This document shows positions 18,329 through 27,088 of a stretch of DNA of 64,000 nt, piece after piece. The notes below the pieces were generated by a model that worked only from the letters and a program-made list of their open reading frames with translations, searched no databases and was not told where the DNA came from. The DNA comes from Burkholderia sp. BCC0506. GTDB lineage: Bacteria; Pseudomonadota; Gammaproteobacteria; Burkholderiales; Burkholderiaceae. A program made the translations under genes and the position numbers. Numbering within the stretch: the first letter of the stretch is position 1; each line of letters opens with the position of its first letter. Location of the stretch: the NCBI RefSeq assembly GCF_902833145.1, contig NZ_CADFEN010000001.1, forward strand, positions 435,994 through 499,993. The letters run 5' to 3'.

Positions 18329-19273
18329 TCAGCTCAGGCGCGGCGTGTGCGACGGCAGTTCGTGGAAATGCTGCTGGTAGTACGCGGAGAAGCGTCCGAA
18401 GTGGCAAAAGCCGAATTGCGCCGCCGCGTCGCCGATCCGCATCGTGTCGGGTGTCGTCATCAGGAAGCGGCGCACGGCGTTCAGCCGGATCGAGCGGAGA
18501 TAGGCGGTCGGCGTGGTGCCGACCACGTTCTGAAAGCTGTATTGCAGCGTGCGGCGGCTGATCCGCAGGTGATGACAGAGATCGATGACCGTCGGTACGT
18601 CGTCGGATTCCAGCGCGATTTCCTGGCTGCGCCGCACGATGTAGCTTTGCGTCGAGGCCGACGGCAGCGCACCGGCATCCGGGTCGTCGGGCTGCACGAG
18701 GTCGAGCAGGATGCCGACCAGACTGTGCGCGAGCACGCGTTCGTCGAATGCATCGCGCGCGGTGAGCGAACCGCTGTCGAGCGCCTGGCCGAGCACGCGT
18801 TCGAGGCCGTCCAGCGCGTTGCGGTAGCGCGCGGGCGAGATCGGCAGCACCGGCTGCTTCAGGAAACGTGCGGGCAGGTTCGCGAGTTCGTCCACCTCGC
18901 GATCGGCCGCGAGCGTGCGGTCGATCGTGAACGCGAGCACCTCGGTGTCGCACGGCAGGTGGGCGACGAATTCCTCGCCGCCGCGCAGCGTCAGCAGGCT
19001 CGGCCGCTCGACGGTGCGCCCCTGGACCACGGGCGCGACCGCACTGGCGATCGGCAGCGCGAAGCAGAGCCGGTCGCGCGGCGCGAGGCCGTGCTGCATC
19101 ACGCGCTGGTTGATGCGTTCGCGAAAGACGTGAAAACGCTGGCCGGCGACCTGGCGCAGCGTGGTCGTCGCGGTGCCCGGACTGATCTGGTCGTAGTGCT
19201 GCGACCAGTTCACGATCGCCTGGGAATGGAGGAACACATCCGAGAAGCACAGTGTTTCAGCGCGCAGGTTCAT
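18329..19273 (-). CDS. AraC-family transcriptional regulator
   Basis: 314 residues with the effector part first and two helix-turn-helix motifs at the C-terminus (VPTVIDLCHHLRISRRTLQYSF and MRIGDAAAQFGFCHFGRFSAYYQQHF). The N-terminal part has SPLTLRG-like features (RPSLLTLRGGEEF) of AraC regulators that sense amines or amino compounds, but the ligand is not assignable. It is upstream of, and codirectional with, the permease/dehydrogenase/aminotransferase genes. The start at 19273 excludes about 28 poorly coding residues of the longer open frame. Confidence 0.85.
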   Translation of the reverse strand: MNLRAETLCFSDVFLHSQAIVNWSQHYDQISPGTATTTLRQVAGQRFHVFRERINQRVMQHGLAPRDRLCFALPIASAVAPVVQGRTVERPSLLTLRGGEEFVAHLPCDTEVLAFTIDRTLAADREVDELANLPARFLKQPVLPISPARYRNALDGLERVLGQALDSGSLTARDAFDERVLAHSLVGILLDLVQPDDPDAGALPSASTQSYIVRRSQEIALESDDVPTVIDLCHHLRISRRTLQYSFQNVVGTTPTAYLRSIRLNAVRRFLMTTPDTMRIGDAAAQFGFCHFGRFSAYYQQHFHELPSHTPRLS

Positions 19274-19686
19274 GGCGTGGCGAATGCATCCCGTTTCAAA
19301 TTCGATGCCGGCCGAAGCCGGCTCATGCTGCCGGCGCGGGCAGCGCGATCGCGCCATACGCGCGCCGCCCGGATGGCTTTCCGAACGCGCGGTGCGACGC
19401 GGTCAGTCCTGCGGACGATCATATCCAGAAAAAAACACCGCGTGACGCGATCGAAAAGTCCGGTGGCGCTTGTCGAGCGAGCAGCCCGCGGAAGGTGACC
19501 GCGCATAGCCAAACCGAAAGAAATTAGGGGGTGCCGGGCGATATCGACAGACGAATGTCGTTGACAACCCTATTTTTTCAAAATCTCATTATAGGGGATT
19601 GAATTTGTTTTTGCGGTGGGGTTTACACATGGCGTCACGCGCTGCCGAGTAACGGGGGCTTCATGGTCAACACGATCGCGTAAAAT

Positions 19687-19709
19687 CGGCCGTTTCTTAC
19701 AAACGGCCG
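19687..19709 (-). terminator. Orphan terminator-like hairpin
   Basis: CGGCCGTTT (19687-19695) and AAACGGCCG (19701-19709) form a nine-pair stem with a five-base loop. Read on the minus strand it is followed by ATTTTA, so it would end leftward transcription. No leftward gene lies upstream of it; a short antisense or small RNA starting near the MFS promoter would fit, but this is speculative. Confidence 0.35.
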
Positions 19710-19772
19710 GGTGTCGATTCACGTCATGGCCCGGGGCTGTGCGCGACGCCTTCTCTCGTGTTAACTACCAAT

Positions 19773-19800
19773 AAATCCCGAAATACGGGATTTGTATAAT
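19773..19800 (+). promoter_or_regulatory. Operator overlapping the MFS promoter
   Basis: AAATCCCG (19773-19780), five bases, CGGGATTT (19786-19793), directly followed by a perfect -10 hexamer TATAAT at 19795-19800. The palindrome is the same as at 72-90 (which lacks the outermost pair). It overlaps the -35 region, as expected for a repressor site. The MFS start lies 55 bases past the -10. Confidence 0.62.
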
Positions 19801-19855
19801 TACCCCGCAACGCCTCGCCTGTTCGTGACGCCTGTCCACATACCGGGAGCGGTCC

Positions 19856-21184
19856 ATGTCCGAGTCACCCCCTGCCTTGTTGTATCGCCGGATCGCGCTG
19901 CGCGTGATTCCGTTTCTATTCGTCTGCTACGTGATCAACTTCGTCGATCGCGTCAACATCGGGTTCGCCAAGCTGCAGTTCCTGCAGGACCTCGGCTTGA
20001 GCGAAGCCGTATTCGGCTCCGCGACGGCCATCTTCTTCATCAGTTACGCCGCGTTCGAGGTGCCGAGCAACCTGCTGCTGGCGCGCATCGGCGCGAGCCG
20101 CACGCTGATGCGGATCATGGCGCTGTGGGGCCTGTGCACGGTCGCGCAGATGTTCGTGACCGGCAGCGTGTCGCTGTACGTGGTGCGGTTTCTGCTCGGT
20201 GCCGCCGAGGCCGGCTTCTTTCCGGGCCTGATCCTGTACCTGTCGTACTGGTTTCCGGATAGGGTGCGCGCCCGCGTCAACAGCGTGCTGCTGCTCGCCG
20301 TTCCGGTCGCGGGGATGATCGGCGGACCGCTGTCCGGCTGGATCATGGCGCACCTGCAGGGCACGATGGGGTTGCGCGGATGGCAGTGGCTGTTCCTGAT
20401 CGAGGGATTGCCGGCCATCGCGCTCGGGCTGGCTGCGCCGCTGATGCTGAGCGACCGGCCGGAACGGGCGGCATGGCTGTCGCCTGCGGACCGGCAGGTG
20501 CTCTTGCGCGATCTGGATGCGGAGCGGGCGTCGGCCGTGGTCGGCCATGACCGAACGGGCGTGCTCGACATCGTTCGCCACGCGCGCGTGCTGGGGCTGG
20601 CGGCGATCTATTTCTGCGTCTACGTCGGGATGGGGACGGTGACGTTCTGGTCGCCCACGGTGCTGAAGGCGGCCGGGGTCGCGAGCGTCACCGGAATAGG
20701 TTGGTTGTCCGGATTGATTTCCGTCTTCACGATGATCGGCAACGTGGCGATCGCGTGGAGTTCCGACCGATACGGCGAGCGCCGCTGGCATACCGTGGCT
20801 TGCATGCTCGTCACCGCGTGCAGTCTGCTGCTCCTGCGCTTCTCGGTCGGCCATGTAGGAATCACCGTCGCGTTGCTGGCGATCGCGCAGCTGTGCGCGT
20901 TCACCGTGCCGATCGTGTTCTGGACGATTCCGGCTGCCCAACTGACCGGCCGGGCGGCGGCAGCCGGCATCGCGGTGATCAGCATGCTGGGTTCGCTCGG
21001 CGGTGCGTTCAGTTCGTGGCTGGTCGGCATCCTGTTCGCACGTACCGGCGCGCCGTATGCCGGGTTCGCGGTGGTCGCGGGGCTGCTGGTGGTCGGCTCG
21101 GTGCTGGTGACGAGCCTGGTGCCGCGCACGTTGCCGTCGCGCCGCACGGCGAGCGAACGGGCCGCGTTGCGGGGCGCCGAGTAG
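19856..21184 (+). CDS. MFS transporter, anion:cation symporter type
   Basis: 442 residues with about twelve helices. The opening CYVINFVDRVNIGFAKLQFLQDLGLSEAVFG is typical of the ACS group, which imports organic acids such as phthalate, hydroxyphenylacetates or hexuronates. It stands alone on the plus strand. The shared palindrome in its promoter links it to the aromatic-type operon at 130-9204, so it is the likely importer of that operon's substrate. GGGAGCGG precedes the ATG. Confidence 0.88.
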   Translation: MSESPPALLYRRIALRVIPFLFVCYVINFVDRVNIGFAKLQFLQDLGLSEAVFGSATAIFFISYAAFEVPSNLLLARIGASRTLMRIMALWGLCTVAQMFVTGSVSLYVVRFLLGAAEAGFFPGLILYLSYWFPDRVRARVNSVLLLAVPVAGMIGGPLSGWIMAHLQGTMGLRGWQWLFLIEGLPAIALGLAAPLMLSDRPERAAWLSPADRQVLLRDLDAERASAVVGHDRTGVLDIVRHARVLGLAAIYFCVYVGMGTVTFWSPTVLKAAGVASVTGIGWLSGLISVFTMIGNVAIAWSSDRYGERRWHTVACMLVTACSLLLLRFSVGHVGITVALLAIAQLCAFTVPIVFWTIPAAQLTGRAAAAGIAVISMLGSLGGAFSSWLVGILFARTGAPYAGFAVVAGLLVVGSVLVTSLVPRTLPSRRTASERAALRGAE

Positions 21185-21217
21185 CGCGCGGCCCGGGGCG
21201 GGTATCGCGTCCGTCGA

Positions 21218-22276
21218 TCAAGTGGCCGAGCGATTGCGCGACGGCGAGGTTTTCGCCGCGACCGCACGGGGCGCGGGGCCGGTGGATTGTCGAATGACGA
21301 GTTCGGCGGGCAGCACGATGCGAGGGGCCACCGATTCGGTGCTGCCGATTTGTGCCATCAGCGTGTTGACCGCGGCGCGTCCCATCGGCGCGAACGGTTG
21401 GCGTATCGTCGTGAGCGGCGGATGGACCTGGGCAGCCATCGGAATGTCGTCGAAGCCGATCACGGAGACGTCGTGAGGGACTTTCAGGCCCGCTTCCCTT
21501 GCCGCCGCGATGACGCCAAACGCGCTCAGGTCGTTCGCCGCGAAGATCGCGGTCGGACGTTGCGGAAGCGCAAGCAATTGCGATGCCGCGTCGAACGCCT
21601 TCATCTGTGACAGGTCGCCTTGCGCGATCAGGCCGGGATCGTCGGCCAGACGGAATCGCGCGATCGCATCGAGATAGCCGCGCCGCCGGTCGCGCACGCC
21701 TTCGATGGACTCGTCGCCGCTGATGAACGCGACGCGCGTATGCCCGAGTTCCGCCAGATGTTCGACCGCGCGCAATGCGCCGCCATAGTTGTCGACGGAG
21801 ATGGACGGAAATCCCGCGAGCGCGCCGCGCTGGTCGATGACGACGACCGGGACGTTCGCGGCGGCGAGCGCGTCGAAGTAGATCGAATCGCGCGGCAGGA
21901 TGGCGACGACGCCGTCGGTGAACTGCTTCATCAACCCCAGCACGGACTGATGCGAGTGACGGTCTTCGTCGAATACCGTGTACACGAAGGTCTCGTACCC
22001 GGCTACCCGCGCAGCGCGCCCCACGCCGATGATCAGTTCGCCGACGAATTCGTTGTCGAGCGTGGGCGTCACGATCCCGATGATGCCGTTGCGTCCGCCG
22101 GACAGCTTCTGCGCGCTGCGGTTGACGACATACCCGATGTTCGCCGCGACTCTCAATATTTCCTCGCGCGTTTCCTGCGAAACGCCCGGACGGTCGTTGA
22201 GCGCCCGCGAGGCGGTCATCTGTGACACGCCCGCGATACGCGCGACATGGGCGAGAGTGGGATTCTGTTTGCTCAT
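21218..22276 (-). CDS. LacI-family regulator of the sugar ABC/GH3 operon
   Basis: 352 residues. The N-terminal LacI helix-turn-helix (TLAHVARIAGVSQMTASRALNDRPGVSQETREEI) is followed by a periplasmic-binding-protein-like sensor with the usual GFDDIPMAAQVHPPLTTI segment. It is divergent from the ABC importer and GH3 genes, the arrangement of a local repressor responding to an imported sugar. MSKQNPTLAHVA at 22276 is the better start; an in-frame ATG at 22306 adds ten residues. Confidence 0.88.
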   Translation of the reverse strand: MSKQNPTLAHVARIAGVSQMTASRALNDRPGVSQETREEILRVAANIGYVVNRSAQKLSGGRNGIIGIVTPTLDNEFVGELIIGVGRAARVAGYETFVYTVFDEDRHSHQSVLGLMKQFTDGVVAILPRDSIYFDALAAANVPVVVIDQRGALAGFPSISVDNYGGALRAVEHLAELGHTRVAFISGDESIEGVRDRRRGYLDAIARFRLADDPGLIAQGDLSQMKAFDAASQLLALPQRPTAIFAANDLSAFGVIAAAREAGLKVPHDVSVIGFDDIPMAAQVHPPLTTIRQPFAPMGRAAVNTLMAQIGSTESVAPRIVLPAELVIRQSTGPAPRAVAAKTSPSRNRSAT

Positions 22277-22543
22277 TGGCGAGGTCGTGCGGTCGACGGC
22301 GGCCATTCGAGCCCCACGTGTTCCGCAATGGATGATAGCGATAACGTCCGGTTTTTCCTGTTCATTCTAACAGGTCGCATGCGGATACGGCATTGAACTG
22401 ACGCGGCCGATGCCGCTAGAGCCGCTCCACACCTGGCGATCTGGCCATTGTCGTTCGGTTTGACCGGAGCGCCCGGGTGACAAATTCGACGATGGGTATA
22501 CCCGGATAGCGATGGCGATGAATCAAACCTAACATCGCATAAC

Positions 22544-22555
22544 GTTAACGCTAAC
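22544..22555. promoter_or_regulatory. Candidate LacI-type operator
   Basis: GTTAACGCTAAC is a near-palindrome with the central CG usual for LacI-family sites, 36 bases upstream of the substrate-binding protein start. A related word, GATAGCGATAAC, occurs at 22334-22345 nearer the regulator gene, so the two could be paired sites. Confidence 0.45.
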
Positions 22556-22591
22556 TCTCGGTTGGCGATACCAACAACGATGGAGACGTGG

Positions 22592-23890
22592 ATGCTTTCG
22601 ATCAAGGTTCGAAGGATCTCGCGCGCCGCGACGGCGCTGTTGGCCGCCTCGGCGCTGTGGGCCGGCGTCGGTCATGCGCAGTCGACGAAGAAAGTCATCG
22701 TCGAATGGGATCACCAGACGGAGGGCAATGGGCCCAAAACCGTACGCGCAGCCGCCGACCGGTTCGAGAAACAGAACCCCGATTACAAGGTCGAGGATTC
22801 CCACGTTCTCAACGATTCATACAAGGCGAAGCTGAAAGTGGCGTTCGGCGCCGGACAGCCGCCCTGCGTGTTCGACACGTGGGGCGGCGGGCCGCTGAGA
22901 GAGTATGTGAAGGCAGGCCAGGTCGTGGACCTCACGCCCTATCTGCGGAAGGATCCGGCCTATCGCGATCGCTTCCTGCCGGCGTCATGGAAGGCCGTCA
23001 CCTACGACGGCAAGATTTATGGTGTTCCGGCGGAAAACACGGCGGCTGCCGTGATCTTTTACAACAAGGATCTGTTCCGGCAATACAACCTCGCGCCGCC
23101 CGCGACCTGGGACGACCTGATGAACGTCGTGAAGGTGCTGACGTCGCACGGGGTCGCGCCGTTCGCGCTGGCCAACAAGAACAAGTGGCCCGGGTCGATG
23201 TACTACATGTATCTGGTCGACCGGCTCGGTGGCCCGGATGTTTTTCGGCGCGCCGTCGAGCGCGAGAAGGGCGGCGGTTTTGCGGATCCGGTGTTCGTCG
23301 GCGCCGGCAAATATCTTCAGCAACTCGTCAAGGCGGGCGCATTCGCGCCCGGCTACAACGGGCTCGACTACGACATCGGCGCGTCCCGTCGCCTGCTGTA
23401 CGCCGGCCGGGCCGCGATGGAGCTGATGGGAAGCTGGGAAGCGTCGACCATCCAGAAGGAAAATCCCGCGTTCTTCAAGAAGCTCGACTTCTTCCCGTTT
23501 CCGGGCATGCCCGGCGGCAAGGGCGATGTTCGCGATCTCGTGGGGACGCTCGGCGACAGTTACCTGAGCGTATCGACGCAGTGTTCGGACCACGACGCGG
23601 CGTTTCGTCTGATCAGGACGATGACGGATGACGAATCGATCCGCGCGAAACTGGCCGATGCCCGACTCCCGCCGGTGAAGAATCTGACCATCGCGGATCC
23701 GTTGCTGAAGCGCGTGCAGGAACTGGTCGCGCAGGCGCCGAACGTCCAGCTCTGGTACGACCAGGAACTGTCGCCGCGTCTCGGCGAGCGGCACAAGGAG
23801 ATTTCGCAGGCGCTGCTGGGGCTGTCGGTGACGCCCGAGGCGGCTGCGCAACAGATGGAAGACGCGGCAAAGGCGGAAGCGGGCCGCTAG
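22592..23890 (+). CDS. CUT1-type sugar ABC transporter, substrate-binding protein
   Basis: 432 residues with a signal peptide ending in GVGHA before [13 protein letters not shown]. The mature part has the features of extracellular solute-binding family 1: [42 protein letters not shown] and the later [16 protein letters not shown]. It captures a sugar, probably a di- or oligosaccharide given the GH3 enzyme downstream. The ATG at 22592 has GGAG six bases upstream; ATGs at 22562 and 22580 are less likely. Confidence 0.88.
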   Translation: MLSIKVRRISRAATALLAASALWAGVGHAQSTKKVIVEWDHQTEGNGPKTVRAAADRFEKQNPDYKVEDSHVLNDSYKAKLKVAFGAGQPPCVFDTWGGGPLREYVKAGQVVDLTPYLRKDPAYRDRFLPASWKAVTYDGKIYGVPAENTAAAVIFYNKDLFRQYNLAPPATWDDLMNVVKVLTSHGVAPFALANKNKWPGSMYYMYLVDRLGGPDVFRRAVEREKGGGFADPVFVGAGKYLQQLVKAGAFAPGYNGLDYDIGASRRLLYAGRAAMELMGSWEASTIQKENPAFFKKLDFFPFPGMPGGKGDVRDLVGTLGDSYLSVSTQCSDHDAAFRLIRTMTDDESIRAKLADARLPPVKNLTIADPLLKRVQELVAQAPNVQLWYDQELSPRLGERHKEISQALLGLSVTPEAAAQQMEDAAKAEAGR

Positions 23891-23927
23891 GCCGGCTGGA
23901 ATGGAACCGATCGTCAAGGAGGTCAGG

Positions 23928-24845
23928 GTGGATACAGCGATGATCGCGATGCGCGCGAAAGCGCACCACGTGTCGCCGCACCGGTGGGCCGCGGTGTTGT
24001 TGCTGGCGCCGTCGGTCCTGCTGTTGGCCGTTTTCCTGCTCTATCCGCTGGTCGACAGCTTCCGGTTGTCGCTGGTCGACTGGAACGGGCTCGGTAGCGA
24101 CGCGCGTTACGTCGGCGTCGCGAACTGGCTGCATCTGGCCCGGGACGACGTGTTCTGGAAGGCGCTCGGCAACAATTTGCTGCTCGCCGCGTTCTCCGTG
24201 GTGATCCAGCTGCCTGTCGCGCTGGTGCTCGCGGTGCTGCTCGACAAGGCCGGCAAAGGCTCGCGTCTGCTGAAGATCCTGTATTTCCTGCCGCTGCTGA
24301 TGTCCAGCGTCGCGATCGGCGTGCTGTTCAAGAACGTCTACGATCCGAACTTCGGTCCGCTGAACGCCGGATTGCATGCGCTCGGCCTGCATGCGCTGGC
24401 ACAGGACTGGCTCGGCGATCCGCGCTTCGCGCTCGCTTCGACGATCGCGGTGATCTGCTGGCAGAACATCCCGTTCTACATGATCCTGTTTCTCGCCGGG
24501 CTGTCGTCTTTTCCGGCGGAACTGGGCGAGGCCGCGCGGCTCGACGGCGCGTCGGAATCGACGATCTTCTGGCGCATCAAGCTGCCGCATCTGCAAGGCA
24601 CGGTACGGACCGCCGCACTGCTCGCGGTACTGGGGTCGCTGCGCTACTTCGACCTGATATTCGTGATGACGGGCGGCGGGCCGGAGAATGCGTCCGAGCT
24701 GATGGCCACCTACATGTACCGTCGGGTGTTCAGTTCGTTCCAGCTCGGCTACGGCAGCACGATCGCTTCGGCGATGTTCATCATCGTGGCGCTGGTGGCT
24801 GCTGCTGCGTTGCGCGTCACGCAGCGCTACTCACAAAAGGCCTGA
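23928..24845 (+). CDS. Sugar ABC transporter permease (MalF/UgpA type)
   Basis: 305 residues and six helices. The EAA loop reads [25 protein letters not shown], the contact with the ATPase. Partner of the next permease. AAGGAGG (23916-23922) is five bases before a GTG at 23928, so GTG is preferred; ATG at 23901 lies upstream of that Shine-Dalgarno and ATG at 23940 too far from it. Confidence 0.87.
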   Translation: MDTAMIAMRAKAHHVSPHRWAAVLLLAPSVLLLAVFLLYPLVDSFRLSLVDWNGLGSDARYVGVANWLHLARDDVFWKALGNNLLLAAFSVVIQLPVALVLAVLLDKAGKGSRLLKILYFLPLLMSSVAIGVLFKNVYDPNFGPLNAGLHALGLHALAQDWLGDPRFALASTIAVICWQNIPFYMILFLAGLSSFPAELGEAARLDGASESTIFWRIKLPHLQGTVRTAALLAVLGSLRYFDLIFVMTGGGPENASELMATYMYRRVFSSFQLGYGSTIASAMFIIVALVAAAALRVTQRYSQKA

Positions 24846-24847
24846 CC

Positions 24848-25693
24848 ATGTTCGCTCGTTCTGTCCGGCAGGCGGCCAGCCGACGGCATCCCGTGATCTT
24901 CCTGCTGGCGCTCATCTGGCTCGCGGTGACCACGCTGCCGTTCCTGTTCGTGGTCGTCACCAGTCTCAAGTCGCAGGAAGAGACCTATTCGGCTTCGGTG
25001 TGGGCGCTGCCGTCCCGGCTCGACCTGTCGAACTATCTGGACGTGCTGCATGGCGCGTTCTTCATGTACCTGCGCAACAGCCTCTTCGTGGTCGGCCTGT
25101 CGGTGATCGTGATCGTGCTGCTCAGCGCGATGGCCGCCTACGCGTTCGCGCGCCTGCAGTTCCGCTTCAACAAGACGTTGTTCGGGCTTGTCGTTGCATC
25201 GATGATCGTGCCGCTTCACGCGACGCGGGTGCCGATCTACCTGATGATTCGCAACATCGGCCTGTACGACACGTCGCTGGCGCTCGTCGGCCCGTACGTC
25301 GCGTTCAGCCTGCCGATCTCGATTTTCATTCTCACCGAGTTCATGAAGCAGATCCCGCACGAACTCGAGGAAGCCGCCTGTCTCGACGGATGCGGGCCGC
25401 TCGAGATCTTCTGGCGGATCTACTTTCCGCTGTCGATGCCGGGCCTGGCGACGGTGGCCATCTACAACGCGATCGCCCTCTGGAACGAGTTCATCTTCGC
25501 GTACGTGCTGACTTCCACGCCGGAACACCGCACGCTGCCGCTCGCGCTGTGGGATTTCCAGGGGCAGTACGCATCGAACATTCCCGCGATGCTGTCGGTC
25601 GTCACGCTCACGTCGCTTCCGCTGATCGTCGCCTACGCGTTCGGGCAGGAACGGATCATCAAGGGAATGATGGCGGGATCGTTGAAGGGGTAG
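24848..25693 (+). CDS. Sugar ABC transporter permease (MalG/UgpE type)
   Basis: 281 residues, six helices, with the EAA loop [28 protein letters not shown]. It forms the heterodimeric channel with the previous gene, whose stop is only two bases away, so the pair is coupled in translation. The C-terminus ([15 protein letters not shown]) is the standard end of this family. Confidence 0.9.
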   Translation: MFARSVRQAASRRHPVIFLLALIWLAVTTLPFLFVVVTSLKSQEETYSASVWALPSRLDLSNYLDVLHGAFFMYLRNSLFVVGLSVIVIVLLSAMAAYAFARLQFRFNKTLFGLVVASMIVPLHATRVPIYLMIRNIGLYDTSLALVGPYVAFSLPISIFILTEFMKQIPHELEEAACLDGCGPLEIFWRIYFPLSMPGLATVAIYNAIALWNEFIFAYVLTSTPEHRTLPLALWDFQGQYASNIPAMLSVVTLTSLPLIVAYAFGQERIIKGMMAGSLKG

Positions 25694-25765
25694 CGACCGC
25701 CCGGCCGCAGCCCGGCGCACGTCGCGGGACGGCGGGATCCACTTACTTGTTCAGTCGAGCGAATC

Positions 25766-26932
25766 ATGGCAAGCATCAGTCTCAAGAACGTCCAGAAGGC
25801 GTACGACGGCAATCCGCCGGTCATTCGGGATGTCGATCTCGAGATCGGCGCCAACGAGTTTTGCGTGTTCCTCGGTCCGTCCGGATGCGGAAAATCGACG
25901 CTGCTGCGGATGATCGCCGGACTGGAAACCATCACGGCCGGCGAACTGAGCATCGATGGTACGCGCGTCAATGACGTGCATCCGTCGAAGCGGCGCGTGG
26001 CGATGGTGTTCCAGAACTATGCGCTGTATCCGCACATGACCGTCTACGAAAACATGGCTTTCGCGTTGCGGCAGGCGAAGATGGACGCCGCGACGATCGA
26101 CGGCAAGGTCAGGCAGGCCGCGGCGTCGCTGCAGCTGGAGACGTTGCTCGAGCGGCGGCCGGCGGCGCTGTCGGGCGGGCAGCGCCAGCGTGTCGCGATC
26201 GGACGGGCAATCGTGCGCGAGCCCGGCGTATTCCTGTTCGACGAGCCGCTGTCGAATCTCGACGCCGCGCTGCGGGTGCAGACGCGAACGGAGATTGCGC
26301 GTCTGCACCGTGAGTTCAACCGGGCGAGCGCGATTTACGTCACGCACGACCAGACCGAAGCGATGGCGCTCGCGGACAAGATCGTGCTGCTGCACGCCGG
26401 CGCCGATATGGAACGCCATGGCAGCGTGGCCCAGGTCGGTGCGCCGCTGGATCTTTACCACCACCCGCGAAGCCGGTTCGTTGCGGGCTTCATCGGCTCG
26501 CCGCGGATGAATTTCCTGCCGGGTCGCATCGTCGCGGTCGATTCAGGCGGGCTCTCGCTCAGCTTGCGTGGCGGCGCGCTGATTCAGGCCGCGGTCGACG
26601 CACGCGGCGTGCAGGTAGGCGCCGACGTCACGCTGGGGGTGCGGCCCGAGCACTTCGTCATTGCCGCAGGCGACGCGCGAAGTCAGGCCGTCAACGCGAC
26701 GACCGGGCTGATCGAGCGTTTCGGCGAGTGTACCTATCTGCACGCGACCGTTGGCGAAGGTCGTGACGTCGGCGTGATCGCGAAGCTTTCCGGCGATGTC
26801 GACATCGGGCGCGGCCGGGCCGTCGCGCTTCATGTGTCGCCCGATGCCTGCCATGTCTTCGATGCCGACGGCATGGCGTTGCCGCGTCTCGCTGCGAAAC
26901 GGCAACAGGATTACGCGTTGCAATCGGCGTGA
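25766..26932 (+). CDS. Sugar ABC transporter ATP-binding protein (UgpC/MsmK type)
   Basis: 388 residues. Walker A GPSGCGKST (about residues 38-46), signature LSGGQRQRVAIGRA, Walker B VFLFDEPLSNLDA, switch His in IYVTHDQTEAMAL. A C-terminal TOBE/MalK regulatory domain follows (VGADVTLGVRPEHF). It drives the CUT1 importer encoded upstream. Confidence 0.92.
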   Translation: MASISLKNVQKAYDGNPPVIRDVDLEIGANEFCVFLGPSGCGKSTLLRMIAGLETITAGELSIDGTRVNDVHPSKRRVAMVFQNYALYPHMTVYENMAFALRQAKMDAATIDGKVRQAAASLQLETLLERRPAALSGGQRQRVAIGRAIVREPGVFLFDEPLSNLDAALRVQTRTEIARLHREFNRASAIYVTHDQTEAMALADKIVLLHAGADMERHGSVAQVGAPLDLYHHPRSRFVAGFIGSPRMNFLPGRIVAVDSGGLSLSLRGGALIQAAVDARGVQVGADVTLGVRPEHFVIAAGDARSQAVNATTGLIERFGECTYLHATVGEGRDVGVIAKLSGDVDIGRGRAVALHVSPDACHVFDADGMALPRLAAKRQQDYALQSA

Positions 26933-27088
26933 TCGCACGGCATACCGGGTCGGCTTCGCCGATGTGCGTCGATCGCCCCGGGCATGGATTCGACCAGACG
27001 GGCGCGGTGCACGCTGTCGCTTGCGTCGCGCACTGAAACGGGTAGCTGGCCCATTCGTCCATCCATTCAATACTTACTTTGGACTCCT

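Larger units (their letters stand above)
19274..19855. other. 582-base divergent intergenic region
   Basis: No gene is supported here. It separates the AraC gene from the MFS gene and is AT-richer than its surroundings. Visible: an imperfect inverted repeat CCCTAT (19568-19573) and ATAGGG (19591-19596) just after a TTGACA hexamer at 19561, a hairpin at 19687-19709, and the operator/promoter at 19773-19800. Confidence 0.6.

Noticed and set aside
18329-19273. Calling the amine cluster an ethanolamine or putrescine system
   Set aside because: AraC regulator, permease, aldehyde dehydrogenase and aminotransferase fit several amines; nothing in the sequence fixes the substrate.
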